A DNA stretch of 64,000 bases from NCBI RefSeq assembly GCF_023502235.1, contig NZ_JAMFLY010000001.1:124001-188000 (forward strand), read 5' to 3'. Numbering within the stretch: the first letter of the stretch is position 1; each line of letters begins with the position of its first letter. The translations under genes were made by a program, and so were the position numbers. This DNA comes from Flagellimonas myxillae (lineage in GTDB: Bacteria > Bacteroidota > Bacteroidia > Flavobacteriales > Flavobacteriaceae). Of the stretch, positions 38,353-47,476 are shown in pieces. The notes beneath the pieces are model-generated. The model saw only the letters and a program-made list of their open reading frames with translations. It ran no database searches and had not been told where the DNA came from.

Positions 38353-40143
38353 TTATTCTATGTCGATGGCGGGATCATATTCCCAGAAATCACCCAAGTA
38401 TTGTGAGCCTTCTTCATCATAACCACCAAAAACGTATCCTTTGCCATTAATTCCCGTTGACATAGCTTCCTTGCGTGGAATTCCTTCGAAATCTCCTTTT
38501 TTGGTCCATGTTCCGTTACCTGCGGAGTCAAATTCCCATAAGTCATTTAAGTTTACTCCTTGGTTGGTTCTCCCCATTCCAATATAGGCCTTTCCATTAG
38601 CTACGAAACAAAGTGGGTTATCCCTCAATTCCCCTGGAAAGTTGGTTTTTTTGGTCCAAGACCCATCTCCATTGTTGGCGTACGGGTCATATTCCCATAT
38701 ATCGTTCAATAATTCATTTTGATCTTCTCCAAGAGCAATATATCCTTTACCATTCAAGGAAAAACCAATGGCTTGTTTTCTTCCGTTGGCATCAAAACCT
38801 GCTTTCTCTGTCCAGGTACCCTCTTCGGATGGGTCATACTCCAATAGGTTATTGTGAAATGTATCTACCGTAATGGATCCGCCATAGACATAGGCCTTTT
38901 CTCCAATGGTAAAGGACGAGGAATAAAACCTATTCGGGTCTTCGTTATCTTTGAAATCATTTAATTGGATCCATTGACCATTCCCATTATTTGCTGCTGG
39001 ATCGAACTTCCAAAAATCATTAAACTGTTGTACAATTGTTGATTGACCTCCACCTAAATAGAAATTATCACCAATGGCAAATGCAAATGGTGCTATTCTA
39101 TGTTGAGCAAGTAGGTTAGGTTTTTGTGTCCATGTCTGGGTAGTGGAATCAAATTCCCATAACTCCATATTGGTGTCCCCACTTTCAGTATAGCCAAGAA
39201 CCATGTAAATCATGTTGTTAACGGTAACCGCTACACCTTGTCTTCTTTTTTCCCCCCCTATGTTTCCCAACTGGCGCCAAGGCAAAACTGTAAAGTCCAT
39301 TGTGCTTTCGACACTTTGGTTCTCACCATTGGTAACGCTAATAGGACCAGTTGTTGCACTTTCTGGAACTTCCACGAGTATATGATTGTCCTGTATATCA
39401 AGAATTACAGCCGTAATCCCATTGAATTCAACAATGTTGTCCTCCAAACCTGGACTTAACATAAACGGAGGGTGAACGGTAATATCCACAGACTCTCCTG
39501 GAGCCCCTGATGTGGGGTCAAAAGTAATTGGAGAAAGAACTGTAAAATCCTTCGCACTTACGACTTCATCCTCCCCAATCACTACTTTAATTGGTCCAGA
39601 GGTAGCCTCTTCTGGCACAAAGGCTTCAATAAGGGAGGCACTTATGCTTTCAAGCTCTGCCTTGACATCGCCAAAGTAGACTTCCAAGGGCTGGGAGCCA
39701 AAATTATCTCCAGTAATTTCCACCAACGTACCCGGCGTACCTTCCTTGGGCTCAAAATCCGTAATTGTGGCCTCTGGGTCAGAGTCCTGAACGGTAAAGG
39801 TATCTTCACTGGTGGCGGTTGAGCCATACACAGTTACCTTGATTTTACCCGTTTGTGCCCCAACTGGTACTGAGGTACTGATAGAAGTTGGCGTGGAGCT
39901 TGAAACTTCAGCTTCGGTACCGCCAAAAGTCACTGTGTTTGCGCTTGCTGTGGTACTGAAATTTGTTCCAGAAATAGTGACTGGGTCACCCTCTTTGCCT
40001 TCAGTGGTACTCAATGCTGTGATGGTTGGTTGATTGGCATCTGGGTTGTCGTCCGGCTTTTTGGAATCGTCATCCTTACTACAATTGAAAAGCAACAGAC
40101 CAAAAACAAGTAAAATAGAAAAATAAAGGGTTCTCTTTCCCAT
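38353..40143 (-). CDS. Lipoprotein with three TIG repeats and a kelch-like propeller
   Basis: A 596-residue protein from the ATG at 40141-40143. The signal ends at a lipobox (LLLFNC, C21) followed by an acidic linker (SKDDDSKKPDDNPD). Three IPT/TIG Ig-like repeats follow (ITALSTTEGKEGD, ITDFEPKEGTPGT, ITFDPTSGAPGE; about residues 40-290). Then come six kelch-like repeats with patterns such as NDIWEYDPYANNGDGSWTKK and GKGYVFGGYD. It is probably outer-membrane-anchored and binds glycan or protein. The upstream paired operator is shared with 40332-41675. Confidence 0.9.
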   Translation of the reverse strand: MGKRTLYFSILLVFGLLLFNCSKDDDSKKPDDNPDANQPTITALSTTEGKEGDPVTISGTNFSTTASANTVTFGGTEAEVSSSTPTSISTSVPVGAQTGKIKVTVYGSTATSEDTFTVQDSDPEATITDFEPKEGTPGTLVEITGDNFGSQPLEVYFGDVKAELESISASLIEAFVPEEATSGPIKVVIGEDEVVSAKDFTVLSPITFDPTSGAPGESVDITVHPPFMLSPGLEDNIVEFNGITAVILDIQDNHILVEVPESATTGPISVTNGENQSVESTMDFTVLPWRQLGNIGGEKRRQGVAVTVNNMIYMVLGYTESGDTNMELWEFDSTTQTWTQKPNLLAQHRIAPFAFAIGDNFYLGGGQSTIVQQFNDFWKFDPAANNGNGQWIQLNDFKDNEDPNRFYSSSFTIGEKAYVYGGSITVDTFHNNLLEYDPSEEGTWTEKAGFDANGRKQAIGFSLNGKGYIALGEDQNELLNDIWEYDPYANNGDGSWTKKTNFPGELRDNPLCFVANGKAYIGMGRTNQGVNLNDLWEFDSAGNGTWTKKGDFEGIPRKEAMSTGINGKGYVFGGYDEEGSQYLGDFWEYDPAIDIE

Positions 40144-40200
40144 AACTTTAATTTTTAGGTTAAAGCCTAAAGGAAATACATAGTTTGAGGAAACGGAGTT

Positions 40201-40235
40201 GTCAATTGACGGATGGCCGTTTTGAGTTGACGGAT
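40201..40235 (-). promoter_or_regulatory. Paired direct-repeat operator upstream of the kelch lipoprotein
   Basis: TTGACGGAT occurs at 40206-40214 and again at 40227-40235: 9-bp direct repeats with a 12-bp gap (21-bp period). The left copy sits in the palindrome GTCAATTGAC. The nearer box is 63 bases before the start of the gene at 40143. The same arrangement precedes the neighbouring TIG lipoprotein. Spacing and unit size fit binding by LytTR-type response regulators, but no such regulator is in this window. Confidence 0.7.
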
Positions 40236-40281
40236 TAGCATGAGAAGGAAGGATTAACTCTTTTCTTGAAAATTTAGTATT

Positions 40282-40310
40282 AAAAAAGGGCCGTATAGCG
40301 GCCCCTTTTT
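40282..40310 (-). terminator. Terminator of the TIG lipoprotein 40332-41675
   Basis: GGGCCG (40288-40293) pairs with CGGCCC (40299-40304) around TATAG. On the minus strand six T (complement of 40282-40287) follow the stem; a T run on the other side makes it symmetrical. Confidence 0.85.
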
Positions 40311-40331
40311 ATTTGATAGCTGCTATTCTTA

Positions 40332-41675
40332 TCAGGGTTCAATAACTTCAAAATCACTTTCACTCTGTGTGGTTTGCCCGGCAACATCTACTGTAATTGG
40401 GCCTGTTTCGCAACCATCGGGTACAGTAACCGTAATGCTGGTATCCGTAGCATCGGAAATGACAGCAGCAGTACTATTAAATTCCACGGTTAGAGCACCG
40501 TGTGAGAATCCTGAACCGGTAATGGTAACTTCGGTACCTGGAGTTCCTTGCATGGGTTCAATAGTTTCAATAACTGGTGGGGGAATTACTATGAAATTTT
40601 CGGCGCTGGTTACAAATTGTCCACCGATACTAACTTCAATTTGTCCAGTAGTAGCTCCCATGGGAACAGTGGCATCAATTTGGACATCTGAGGAAGCGGT
40701 GACCTCAGCCTCAACACCATCAAATAGGACAGAAACCGTTCCGTGGTCAAATTCTGTACCTGTAATGGTTACCTTGGTACCAGCAGGGCCTTCCATTGGA
40801 TCAAAAGTATCAATACTTGGAGCTGGGGTAACCAAAAAATCTTTGTCACTTTCAAAGGATTGTCCTGGAGATGCCAGGGTGATTGGTCCATCAGTTACCC
40901 CTTGCGGAACTTGGACCTCTATTCCAGTTTCTGTGATGCTTAATATAGTGGCTTCTAAATCATTAAAATGAATTGACAATGGAATGGAAAACAGGAAGTT
41001 TGATCCAGTAAGGGTTACTATTTGACCGGCGAAGCTTTCTGCTGGGGAAAAACTTTCAAAAGTAATTTCCTTGCCGAAATTATAGGAGCTGGTTCCTGTT
41101 ACTTCATCGACCCTTACGGTGATTGGGCCATGTACATCGCCTTCAGGGACTATAACCTTAAGCCCATCACTAGTGACCTTGGTCACCTCGGCCTCGATTC
41201 CGTTAAATTTCACCAGATTATCTTCCGGGCTTGCTCCAAAATCTTTTCCGAACAGGGTCACCTCGGTTCCGGGAGCTCCGAAGAAAGGTTCAAATTTTTT
41301 GATTTTGGGTTCTGGCGTTTCAATTATTACAAAATCCTTTGCGGAGAACCCAATACTGTTTTCGGAAGAAAGGCTAATTCGTCCAGTTTCTGCATTTTCA
41401 GGAACTACAACTTCAATACCATCGGAGGATACCGAGTTGATTTCGGCGACCACACCATCAAATTTCACGGTGATTTCATCCGCGGAAGCAACAAAGTTTC
41501 CTCCGCTAATGTTAACGGTGGTTTTTCCCACTTTACCTTCTGTAGGACTGAAACTTGAAATATAGGGAGGATTGTGGTTGCCTGGGCCATCGGGTTCCAG
41601 TGTTTCGCTGTCGCAGGCCATGAACAATAGGCTAAAAATCAAGAGGTGGAAATAATGTGGGGCTTTCTTTCCCAT
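40332..41675 (-). CDS. Lipoprotein made of five TIG repeats
   Basis: A 447-residue protein from the ATG at 41673-41675 (MGKKAPHYFHLLIFSLLFMAC); an earlier in-frame ATG at 41723 adds 16 residues ahead of this clear lipoprotein signal. Lipobox LLFMAC is followed by five IPT/TIG domains of about 80 residues, each starting with a pattern like FSPTEGKVGKTTVNISGGNF and containing V.FDG..AEI. No kelch or enzymatic domain follows. It is related to the N-terminal half of 38353-40143 and is probably a surface adhesin or binding protein. Confidence 0.9.
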   Translation of the reverse strand: MGKKAPHYFHLLIFSLLFMACDSETLEPDGPGNHNPPYISSFSPTEGKVGKTTVNISGGNFVASADEITVKFDGVVAEINSVSSDGIEVVVPENAETGRISLSSENSIGFSAKDFVIIETPEPKIKKFEPFFGAPGTEVTLFGKDFGASPEDNLVKFNGIEAEVTKVTSDGLKVIVPEGDVHGPITVRVDEVTGTSSYNFGKEITFESFSPAESFAGQIVTLTGSNFLFSIPLSIHFNDLEATILSITETGIEVQVPQGVTDGPITLASPGQSFESDKDFLVTPAPSIDTFDPMEGPAGTKVTITGTEFDHGTVSVLFDGVEAEVTASSDVQIDATVPMGATTGQIEVSIGGQFVTSAENFIVIPPPVIETIEPMQGTPGTEVTITGSGFSHGALTVEFNSTAAVISDATDTSITVTVPDGCETGPITVDVAGQTTQSESDFEVIEP

Positions 41676-41734
41676 AACGTAATGAGTTTTAAATTTGGGA
41701 ATAAAGAAAGGATAGAAGGGCAAGAAAAAAGCGG

Positions 41735-41769
41735 GTCAATTGACGGATGATGGGTTTGAGTTGACGGAT
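41735..41769 (-). promoter_or_regulatory. Paired direct-repeat operator upstream of the TIG lipoprotein
   Basis: TTGACGGAT is at 41740-41748 and 41761-41769, again with a 12-bp gap, and the left copy is again in GTCAATTGAC (41735-41744). The nearer box is 65 bases before the gene start. The gap sequence differs partly from the first operator, while both boxes are identical. Confidence 0.7.
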
Positions 41770-41905
41770 GGCCCCTCCGGCTCAACTTGTGTTGTGACAC
41801 CTCTCCCAAAAAGGGAAAAGGGGCATATGGATAAGTATGAAACCAAGGGGAGGTGGTTCCAGCAAAGCTGGAACCGGAGGGGTTGCAGCTGGAACCGGAG
41901 TGGTA
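41770..41905. repeat. Palindromic intergenic element
   Basis: A perfect inverted repeat GGTTCCAGC/GCTGGAACC with an AAA loop spans 41855-41875. AGCTGGAACCGGAG occurs twice (41866-41879 and 41887-41900). CACCTCTCCC (41798-41807) is a near-complement of GGGGAGGTG (41847-41855). CCCCTCCGG near 41772-41780 is a near-complement of CCGGAGGGG near 41874-41882. This nested structure fits a REP/MITE-like repeat without coding capacity. A single copy is seen here. Confidence 0.55.
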
Positions 41906-41910
41906 GGGTA

Positions 41911-43398
41911 CTACTCAGCTACCTCAAACTCCCGAATAGCCTGATTCGGCTCCATAATGGTATGCCCTGCCCAAAATTCCGGGTTGTATGCAGACAGGTA
42001 AGTGGCCCTAACCGTTTCGTCCTCTTCCAAATTTTCAATCTGGGGTTTGGATATGGTTTGGCTATCAAAAGCCACCCATTCGTATTTTTCGGTGTTGTAA
42101 TTAACAATGTCAAGGCCAAGGGATAGTTCGTTCTGTTTTCTTGGACCTTTTACATGTTTATTTTTTTCTATCACCTTTAAGGGTCTATCCACACCAAATT
42201 TGCGCCCAAAGGTTAGGTTCATGAACTTTAGACTGTACTTGTCATTCCCAAATTTGGAAAACACAGTACTCCCCTTATATTGTTGTTCGGAATAGCTGAA
42301 ACCCAAAAGCCTGATGTTTCGTAAGGGCTTTACATTTTCGTAGTCCAATCTAACAATCGCAAAATTCTCGATGTTCACAAAAAGTTTGCCCTGGAAATCG
42401 GCCCGGCCTTTTGGGACAAACCCTATTACATAAACCCCTTGGTTTTCCAATTCGGAATATCCTTGAAGCTCATAGTTGTAGCGATTCAGTTTTTGGATCA
42501 CATCCAACTTCGACTTTTTGCCGAAAAACTGTGAATGGATCTCGGATAACACCTGTTTTCGCCCTCCTAGAAAACCATTTTTCTCGGGTTTTTTGAGTTC
42601 TTCCTCCAAATCGTCGGTTTCGTCCTCTGCCTCCATAATGGAATCCAATTGCACCTTTTCCCCAAATATGCCGGATTTAATCTTTAGGTAGGAGTCTGGT
42701 TTCACATTGGATTTGAAAATGGTCTCCAACTTTTCCGATAAGGCTTCCATGGAGCCTTCATTGCTCTTGTCATAAAGCTCGGCAGCCTTAATGACCTCCA
42801 ATTTGCTCCCTTCTTCAGTACGGTAATAATCGCCCAAAGTTTCCGTATAATACGAAGCACTTCTCGGAAGAATGGAAAGGATGCTATCCATGAGTTCCTC
42901 GTTGAGTTCTTCAATCGTGGATTTTTTGAAGTCGATGTCTAACTTTTGCAGCGAGTTAAAACTGGATTGGCGCAAAAAGAACCGCTGTTTCACCGGATTT
43001 TTAACATAGTTATAGGGGAGGTTTTCCTCCACTTTTTCCATGATCTGATCAACAGTAAGCTCCTTATCGAATAGGTAAACACCACTGAGTTCAATAGTCT
43101 TTGGGTCAATGGAAATTATGCTATCCGTTAACTGTTCTAAGGAAAATCCCGTTTTTTCATACCTCATGGACGAGATGTAGATGGAATCAAGCACGGGAAA
43201 ACCATCGCTTAGGACAAATGAAAAACGACCTTCTTCATTGGTGATCACCCCGTGGTGTTCCCCATATTGCACCGTGGCATAGGCAATCCCTTTTTGAGTC
43301 TTGGCATCTACGAGTTTTGCGCCCACAGTTTGTGCAGTGCCAAGAAAAGTCATCGAAATAAAAATCGATAGGAAAGCAAAAGTCCTGGATAAAATCAT
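41911..43398 (-). CDS. Secreted protein with carboxypeptidase-regulatory-like domain
   Basis: A 495-residue protein. I choose the ATG at 43396-43398 (MILSRTFAFLSIFISMTF...GTAQ) as a normal signal peptide; the earlier start at 43440 adds 14 residues. Residues about 22-100 form a CarboxypepD_reg-like beta-sandwich (GAKLVDAKTQKGIAYATVQY, TNEEGRFSFVLSD). The rest (to NQAIREFEVAE) matches bacteroidete proteins of unknown role that have this domain followed by a large, probably outer-membrane-associated region. No catalytic residues were recognised. Confidence 0.8.
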   Translation of the reverse strand: MILSRTFAFLSIFISMTFLGTAQTVGAKLVDAKTQKGIAYATVQYGEHHGVITNEEGRFSFVLSDGFPVLDSIYISSMRYEKTGFSLEQLTDSIISIDPKTIELSGVYLFDKELTVDQIMEKVEENLPYNYVKNPVKQRFFLRQSSFNSLQKLDIDFKKSTIEELNEELMDSILSILPRSASYYTETLGDYYRTEEGSKLEVIKAAELYDKSNEGSMEALSEKLETIFKSNVKPDSYLKIKSGIFGEKVQLDSIMEAEDETDDLEEELKKPEKNGFLGGRKQVLSEIHSQFFGKKSKLDVIQKLNRYNYELQGYSELENQGVYVIGFVPKGRADFQGKLFVNIENFAIVRLDYENVKPLRNIRLLGFSYSEQQYKGSTVFSKFGNDKYSLKFMNLTFGRKFGVDRPLKVIEKNKHVKGPRKQNELSLGLDIVNYNTEKYEWVAFDSQTISKPQIENLEEDETVRATYLSAYNPEFWAGHTIMEPNQAIREFEVAE

Positions 43399-43548
43399 GA
43401 AATGCTTTTTGATATCATTTTTATAGACAACCAAAATCATAAAAAGGTTGCATCTGTTTTAGGACGAATGTAATGCACGTTTGTAACAGGAATTGTGTTA
43501 AAATAGCTTGTCCAAGAATTTGGACAGACCCAACCTTTCCATCCAACT

Positions 43549-43974
43549 TTACAAATCCCCAATAGAAGTTGGTGCATTGTCTGCCTTGTAATCCAACAAT
43601 TTTTTAAAGAATTTCTGAATTGCCTTGGTATCCGATTTTACTTTAATGAAATAGTGATCATGATGTATGGAATACGTTGCCAAATCGCCTTTGTGGAGTT
43701 TAAGTTTGTAATAGGGAATGATCAAACCATAAGTTTCCAAAAGCGACCTGAACCGAACAATAATACCCTTGGGCCGCATCTCTATATTGCAGCAGTTAAG
43801 GTTGTTGTCGAGGATCAGAAGGTTTTGAATTTCAAGACTGGTGTGTGTAATAAAGAGTTTTGGGGAACCAATTCCACCAAGCTCCCAACGCTCTTTTAGG
43901 GTAAAGGGTCCGCCTACAGCGGCATCTATCTTTTGTGTTCTTGTTTTGTCGTTATAGGAGACATTCAAAAGCAT
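43549..43974 (-). CDS. Small cytoplasmic protein of unknown function
   Basis: A 141-residue protein with no signal peptide or membrane segment. It is rich in beta and hydrophobic residues (IEMRPKGIIVRFRSLLETYG, IPYYKLKLHKGDLATYSI) and ends in a helix (TKAIQKFFKKLLDY). It is divergent from argS with 106 bases between the starts. I recognise no family; coding is supported by composition and by the absence of an alternative gene. Confidence 0.65.
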   Translation of the reverse strand: MLLNVSYNDKTRTQKIDAAVGGPFTLKERWELGGIGSPKLFITHTSLEIQNLLILDNNLNCCNIEMRPKGIIVRFRSLLETYGLIIPYYKLKLHKGDLATYSIHHDHYFIKVKSDTKAIQKFFKKLLDYKADNAPTSIGDL

Positions 43975-44051
43975 GTTTAAAATTAACCAAAATCCTTGGG
44001 TTGGTTATTGGCAAAGCCTATGAATAATGGTGTAAACGGGCAAAAAATATG

Positions 44052-44059
44052 TAGTTTTG
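44052..44059 (+). promoter_or_regulatory. -7 promoter element for argS
   Basis: TAGTTTTG matches TAnnTTTG and lies 21 bases before the argS ATG. No TTTG is found 19 bases further upstream. Confidence 0.5.
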
Positions 44060-44080
44060 CAGGCTGAAAAGCCCAGATAC

Positions 44081-45859
44081 ATGAGTTTGCAAAATGTCAT
44101 TTCACAAAGTGTGAGCAAAGCGGTAAGAGACCTGTACCAACTGGAACTGCCAACCGTTGAATTTCAACCTACCCGAAAAGATTTTGAGGGGGATATTACC
44201 GTGGTTGTATTTCCCATGCTCCGATTTGTAAAAGGAAACCCTGTAGAAATAGGGACCAAGATTGGGGAATATCTGGTGGAACATGTGGATGAAGTGGCCA
44301 AGTTTAATGTGGTCAAGGGGTTTTTGAACCTTGTTATTGAAGATGTCATTTACCTCAATTTTTTCAATACGATAAGGGATGAAGCGGATTATGGATACGT
44401 AAAGTCTCCGACTTCCGATGCGGTTATGGTGGAATATTCTTCTCCCAATACCAATAAACCCTTGCACCTGGGGCATATCCGGAACAATTTGTTGGGATAT
44501 TCCGTTTCGGAAATCCTAAAAGCTGCAGGGAAGAAAGTCTACAAAACCCAGATCATTAACGACAGGGGCATCCATATTTGCAAGAGCATGTTGGCCTGGC
44601 AGAAGTTTGGGGATGGTGAAACCCCGGAAACATCGGGATTGAAAGGAGACCATCTCGTGGGAAAATATTACGTGGCCTTTGATCAAGCATACAAGGCCCA
44701 GATTGCCGAATTAGTGGACAGCGGCACCTCAAAGGAACAAGCGGAAAAAGAAGCTCCCATATTGTTGGAAGCCCAAGAAATGCTCAGAAAATGGGAATCT
44801 GGGGAAGTAGCGACCGTGACTCTTTGGAAAACAATGAACAGCTGGGTTTATGACGGATTTGATACCACCTATAAGAACCTTGGTGTAGATTTTGACACCT
44901 TGTACTACGAAAGCGATACGTATCTCCTTGGTAGGAATGTGGTGAAGGACGGTTTGGAAAAAGGAATTTTCTTTAAAAAACCGGACGGCAGTGTCTGGAT
45001 CGATCTTACAGAAGAGGGGTTGGATGAAAAAATCGTTCTCCGATCCGACGGGACAGCGGTTTACATGACCCAGGATATCGGTACGGCCATCCAACGGGTA
45101 ACCGACCATCCGGACATCAATGGTTTGGTATATACCGTGGGGAACGAGCAGGATTATCATTTTAAGGTACTATTCCTTATTTTGAAAAAATTGGGCTATC
45201 AATGGGCGCAGCATCTATACCATTTGAGTTATGGGATGGTAGATTTGCCAAGTGGCAAGATGAAGAGCAGGGAAGGTACTGTGGTGGACGCGGACGACCT
45301 TATTGCCAATATGGAGGAAACGGCAGAGGAAATCTCCAAGGAACTGGGCAAATTGGATGGATATTCCGAAACAGAAAAGAAACAGTTGTACCGAACCATC
45401 GGCTTGGGTGCGCTCAAATATTATATCCTTAAGGTGGATCCCAAAAAACGGATTCTATTTAATCCAGAGGAATCGGTCGACTTTCAAGGAAATACGGGTC
45501 CATTTATCCAGTACACCTATGCTCGGATTCAGTCCATTCTCAGGAAGGCCGGAGATGTTGGGTCGAGCGAAGTTGCTACCTCCTTGGGATTGCACGAAAA
45601 AGAGAAGGAACTGTTGAAACAAGTCCAACTGTTTCCAGAAACCGTACAATTGGCCGCGGAAAACTATAGCCCTGCGCTTATTGCCAATTATACTTATGAT
45701 CTCGTTAAGGAGTTTAACTCCTTTTACCAACAGGTTTCTATTTTGGGGGAACCCAACGAAGATAAAAAGCACCTTAGGGTACAGCTGTCCAGAAAAGTAG
45801 GGGAAGTGATTGCATCGGCCTTTAGACTTCTGGGAATCCATGTGCCTGATCGTATGTAA
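44081..45859 (+). CDS. argS: Arginyl-tRNA synthetase
   Basis: A 592-residue class I synthetase from the ATG at 44081 (MSLQNVISQSVSKAVRDLYQ). An N-terminal additional domain is followed by the HIGH-like motif in KPLHLGHIRNN, the KMSKS-like loop in LPSGKMKSREGTVVDADDL and an anticodon-binding domain with QYTYARIQSILRKAGDV. Its stop overlaps the next start by one base (TAATG), so the peptidase gene is probably coupled to it. Confidence 0.98.
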   Translation: MSLQNVISQSVSKAVRDLYQLELPTVEFQPTRKDFEGDITVVVFPMLRFVKGNPVEIGTKIGEYLVEHVDEVAKFNVVKGFLNLVIEDVIYLNFFNTIRDEADYGYVKSPTSDAVMVEYSSPNTNKPLHLGHIRNNLLGYSVSEILKAAGKKVYKTQIINDRGIHICKSMLAWQKFGDGETPETSGLKGDHLVGKYYVAFDQAYKAQIAELVDSGTSKEQAEKEAPILLEAQEMLRKWESGEVATVTLWKTMNSWVYDGFDTTYKNLGVDFDTLYYESDTYLLGRNVVKDGLEKGIFFKKPDGSVWIDLTEEGLDEKIVLRSDGTAVYMTQDIGTAIQRVTDHPDINGLVYTVGNEQDYHFKVLFLILKKLGYQWAQHLYHLSYGMVDLPSGKMKSREGTVVDADDLIANMEETAEEISKELGKLDGYSETEKKQLYRTIGLGALKYYILKVDPKKRILFNPEESVDFQGNTGPFIQYTYARIQSILRKAGDVGSSEVATSLGLHEKEKELLKQVQLFPETVQLAAENYSPALIANYTYDLVKEFNSFYQQVSILGEPNEDKKHLRVQLSRKVGEVIASAFRLLGIHVPDRM

Positions 45860-46677
45860 TGGATGGACTAGGACTTACAGCAACACAAAAGGAAATCGCT
45901 GCACTTGTTTTAGCGTTTGGCCTGCTGTATGTCTTTGCCCGGGTTGGATATCAGCAAATATTGGGAGAACGGTTCACTGTTTATAATGTATTTCACCCCG
46001 TTCGACGGATAACGGCAAGACAGCGCAATTTCATAAACAGCTTTTTGCTTCCTTATGAAAAATTCGATGACAAACAGCGAAAGACGTTTTTGAGACGATT
46101 CGCTTGGTTCAAATCCAAAAAGCCCTTTATTTTTTATGGCAACATTGAAAACAAGGAGGAAATACGGGCTTATGTGTCCGCTTCAGCTGTTTTATTGACC
46201 ATGGGTATGGGTGACTTCAGGTTTGAGCGCTCTATCTCGAGAATTGTCATTTATCCCAATGAATTTTATTCCAGGATTGGAAAAAATCACCATGTGGGAG
46301 AATACAATCCACGTTTAAGAACCTTGGTTTTTTCGGCTGAGGCTTTGGCCAAAGGCTTTAAAATTCCCAATGACAACATGAATTTAGGTATCCACGAAGT
46401 GGCGCATGCCCTGATGTTCGAAACCAAAAAGAAATCCAGCTGGGAAGCCCGAAGGTTTAAAGTGGGCTTGGTTAAGATCAAAAGCTTGTACGATATGCCC
46501 GATTTCCAAGATAGGCTGTCGGAATCGGATTATTTTAGGGAATACAGCCGAACCAATTTTTACGAGTTTTTTGCCGTAGCGGCGGAAAACTTTGTAGAGA
46601 CACCGGAAAAATTCAAGGAGGAATTTGTGGGGATTTACAACCTTTTGGCAAAAATGTTCAATATGGAATTTAGCTGA
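45859..46677 (+). CDS. Zinc-dependent peptidase, MtfA (M90) family
   Basis: A 272-residue protein with an N-terminal membrane segment (EIAALVLAFGLLYVFARVGY). The zinc site HEVAH is at residues 179-183, with a further acidic ligand likely in NFYEFFAVAAENFVE. MtfA in E. coli binds the regulator Mlc and has aminopeptidase activity. Whether that holds here is unknown, and an N-terminal anchor is typical of the bacteroidete forms. It starts within the argS stop codon. Confidence 0.88.
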   Translation: MDGLGLTATQKEIAALVLAFGLLYVFARVGYQQILGERFTVYNVFHPVRRITARQRNFINSFLLPYEKFDDKQRKTFLRRFAWFKSKKPFIFYGNIENKEEIRAYVSASAVLLTMGMGDFRFERSISRIVIYPNEFYSRIGKNHHVGEYNPRLRTLVFSAEALAKGFKIPNDNMNLGIHEVAHALMFETKKKSSWEARRFKVGLVKIKSLYDMPDFQDRLSESDYFREYSRTNFYEFFAVAAENFVETPEKFKEEFVGIYNLLAKMFNMEFS

Positions 46678-46683
46678 TATAGA

Positions 46684-47454
46684 ATGATTCAAAGGTTGGT
46701 CATATTTATTGTATTCTCTATTGCAGTGGTGTCCCATGCCCAACAGGAAGTACGGATACATTCCCATAACGATTATGAGCAACGTGTTCCGTTTTGGGAT
46801 GCATTTTCGGCTGGTGCAAAGTCTATAGAAGCCGATGTGTTTTTCAAGGATGGGGAACTTTTTGTGGCACATGAACGAGAGCATATTCGAATGGGGAGGA
46901 CATTGGAAACGTTGTATTTAATGCCCCTTAAAAGGGCGGAAAAAATCTACGGAGGGGAGCATTTGGGATTTCAACTGATGATAGACGTAAAAACGGAGGC
47001 CTACATCACTTTGGAAGCAATTGTTGCTGCCTTGGAAGTTTAAAAGTCTTTTCTCTATCCTTACAATAAGACCGGGGTTTTCGTAGTAATTTCTGGAAAC
47101 CGACCCAAAGAAGTGGACTATGGGAATTATCCGGAACACATAAAATTTGATTGCCAAAACATCCAAACCATGCCTGGGGAGGCATGGAAGAAGGTGGCTA
47201 TGATCAGTACCAGTTTTAGAAAATTCTCCAGCTGGAACGGGCGTGATGATATGAGCGAACTGGATTTGAATGTGCTTAAGAACTTTATTGAGGAGGCCCG
47301 ACCCTTTACCCAACCCATAAGATTTTGGGCCACTCCCGACACTGAAAAGTCATGGGAGTTATTTGCAAATTTAGGTGTGGACTATATCAACACCGACAAA
47401 CCCTATAAGGTGGCTAAACACTTTAAAATTGACCTGCCAAAAGCAGAGGATTAG
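46684..47454 (+). pseudogene. Secreted phosphodiesterase-like gene interrupted by one in-frame stop
   Basis: A signal peptide (MIQRLVIFIVFSIAVVSHAQ) is followed by RIHSHNDYEQRVPFWDAFSA, the hallmark of PI-PLC/GDPD-like phosphodiesterases of Bacteroidota. The frame reaches ALEV then TAA at 47041-47043, and continues in the same frame with FVVISGNRPKEVDYGNYPEH, PIRFWATPDTEKSWELFANL and YINTDKPYKV up to 47454. All expected parts are present in 257 codons, so a single base change explains the break. It follows the M90 peptidase by 6 bases. Confidence 0.85.
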
Positions 47455-47476
47455 CAGTTTAGGTCGAAACCAAGTG

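Noticed and set aside
40369..40971. 200-codon plus-strand frame, and the one at 41119-41565
   Set aside because: Both are mirror images of the TIG repeats on the minus strand; the repeated composition creates long antisense frames.
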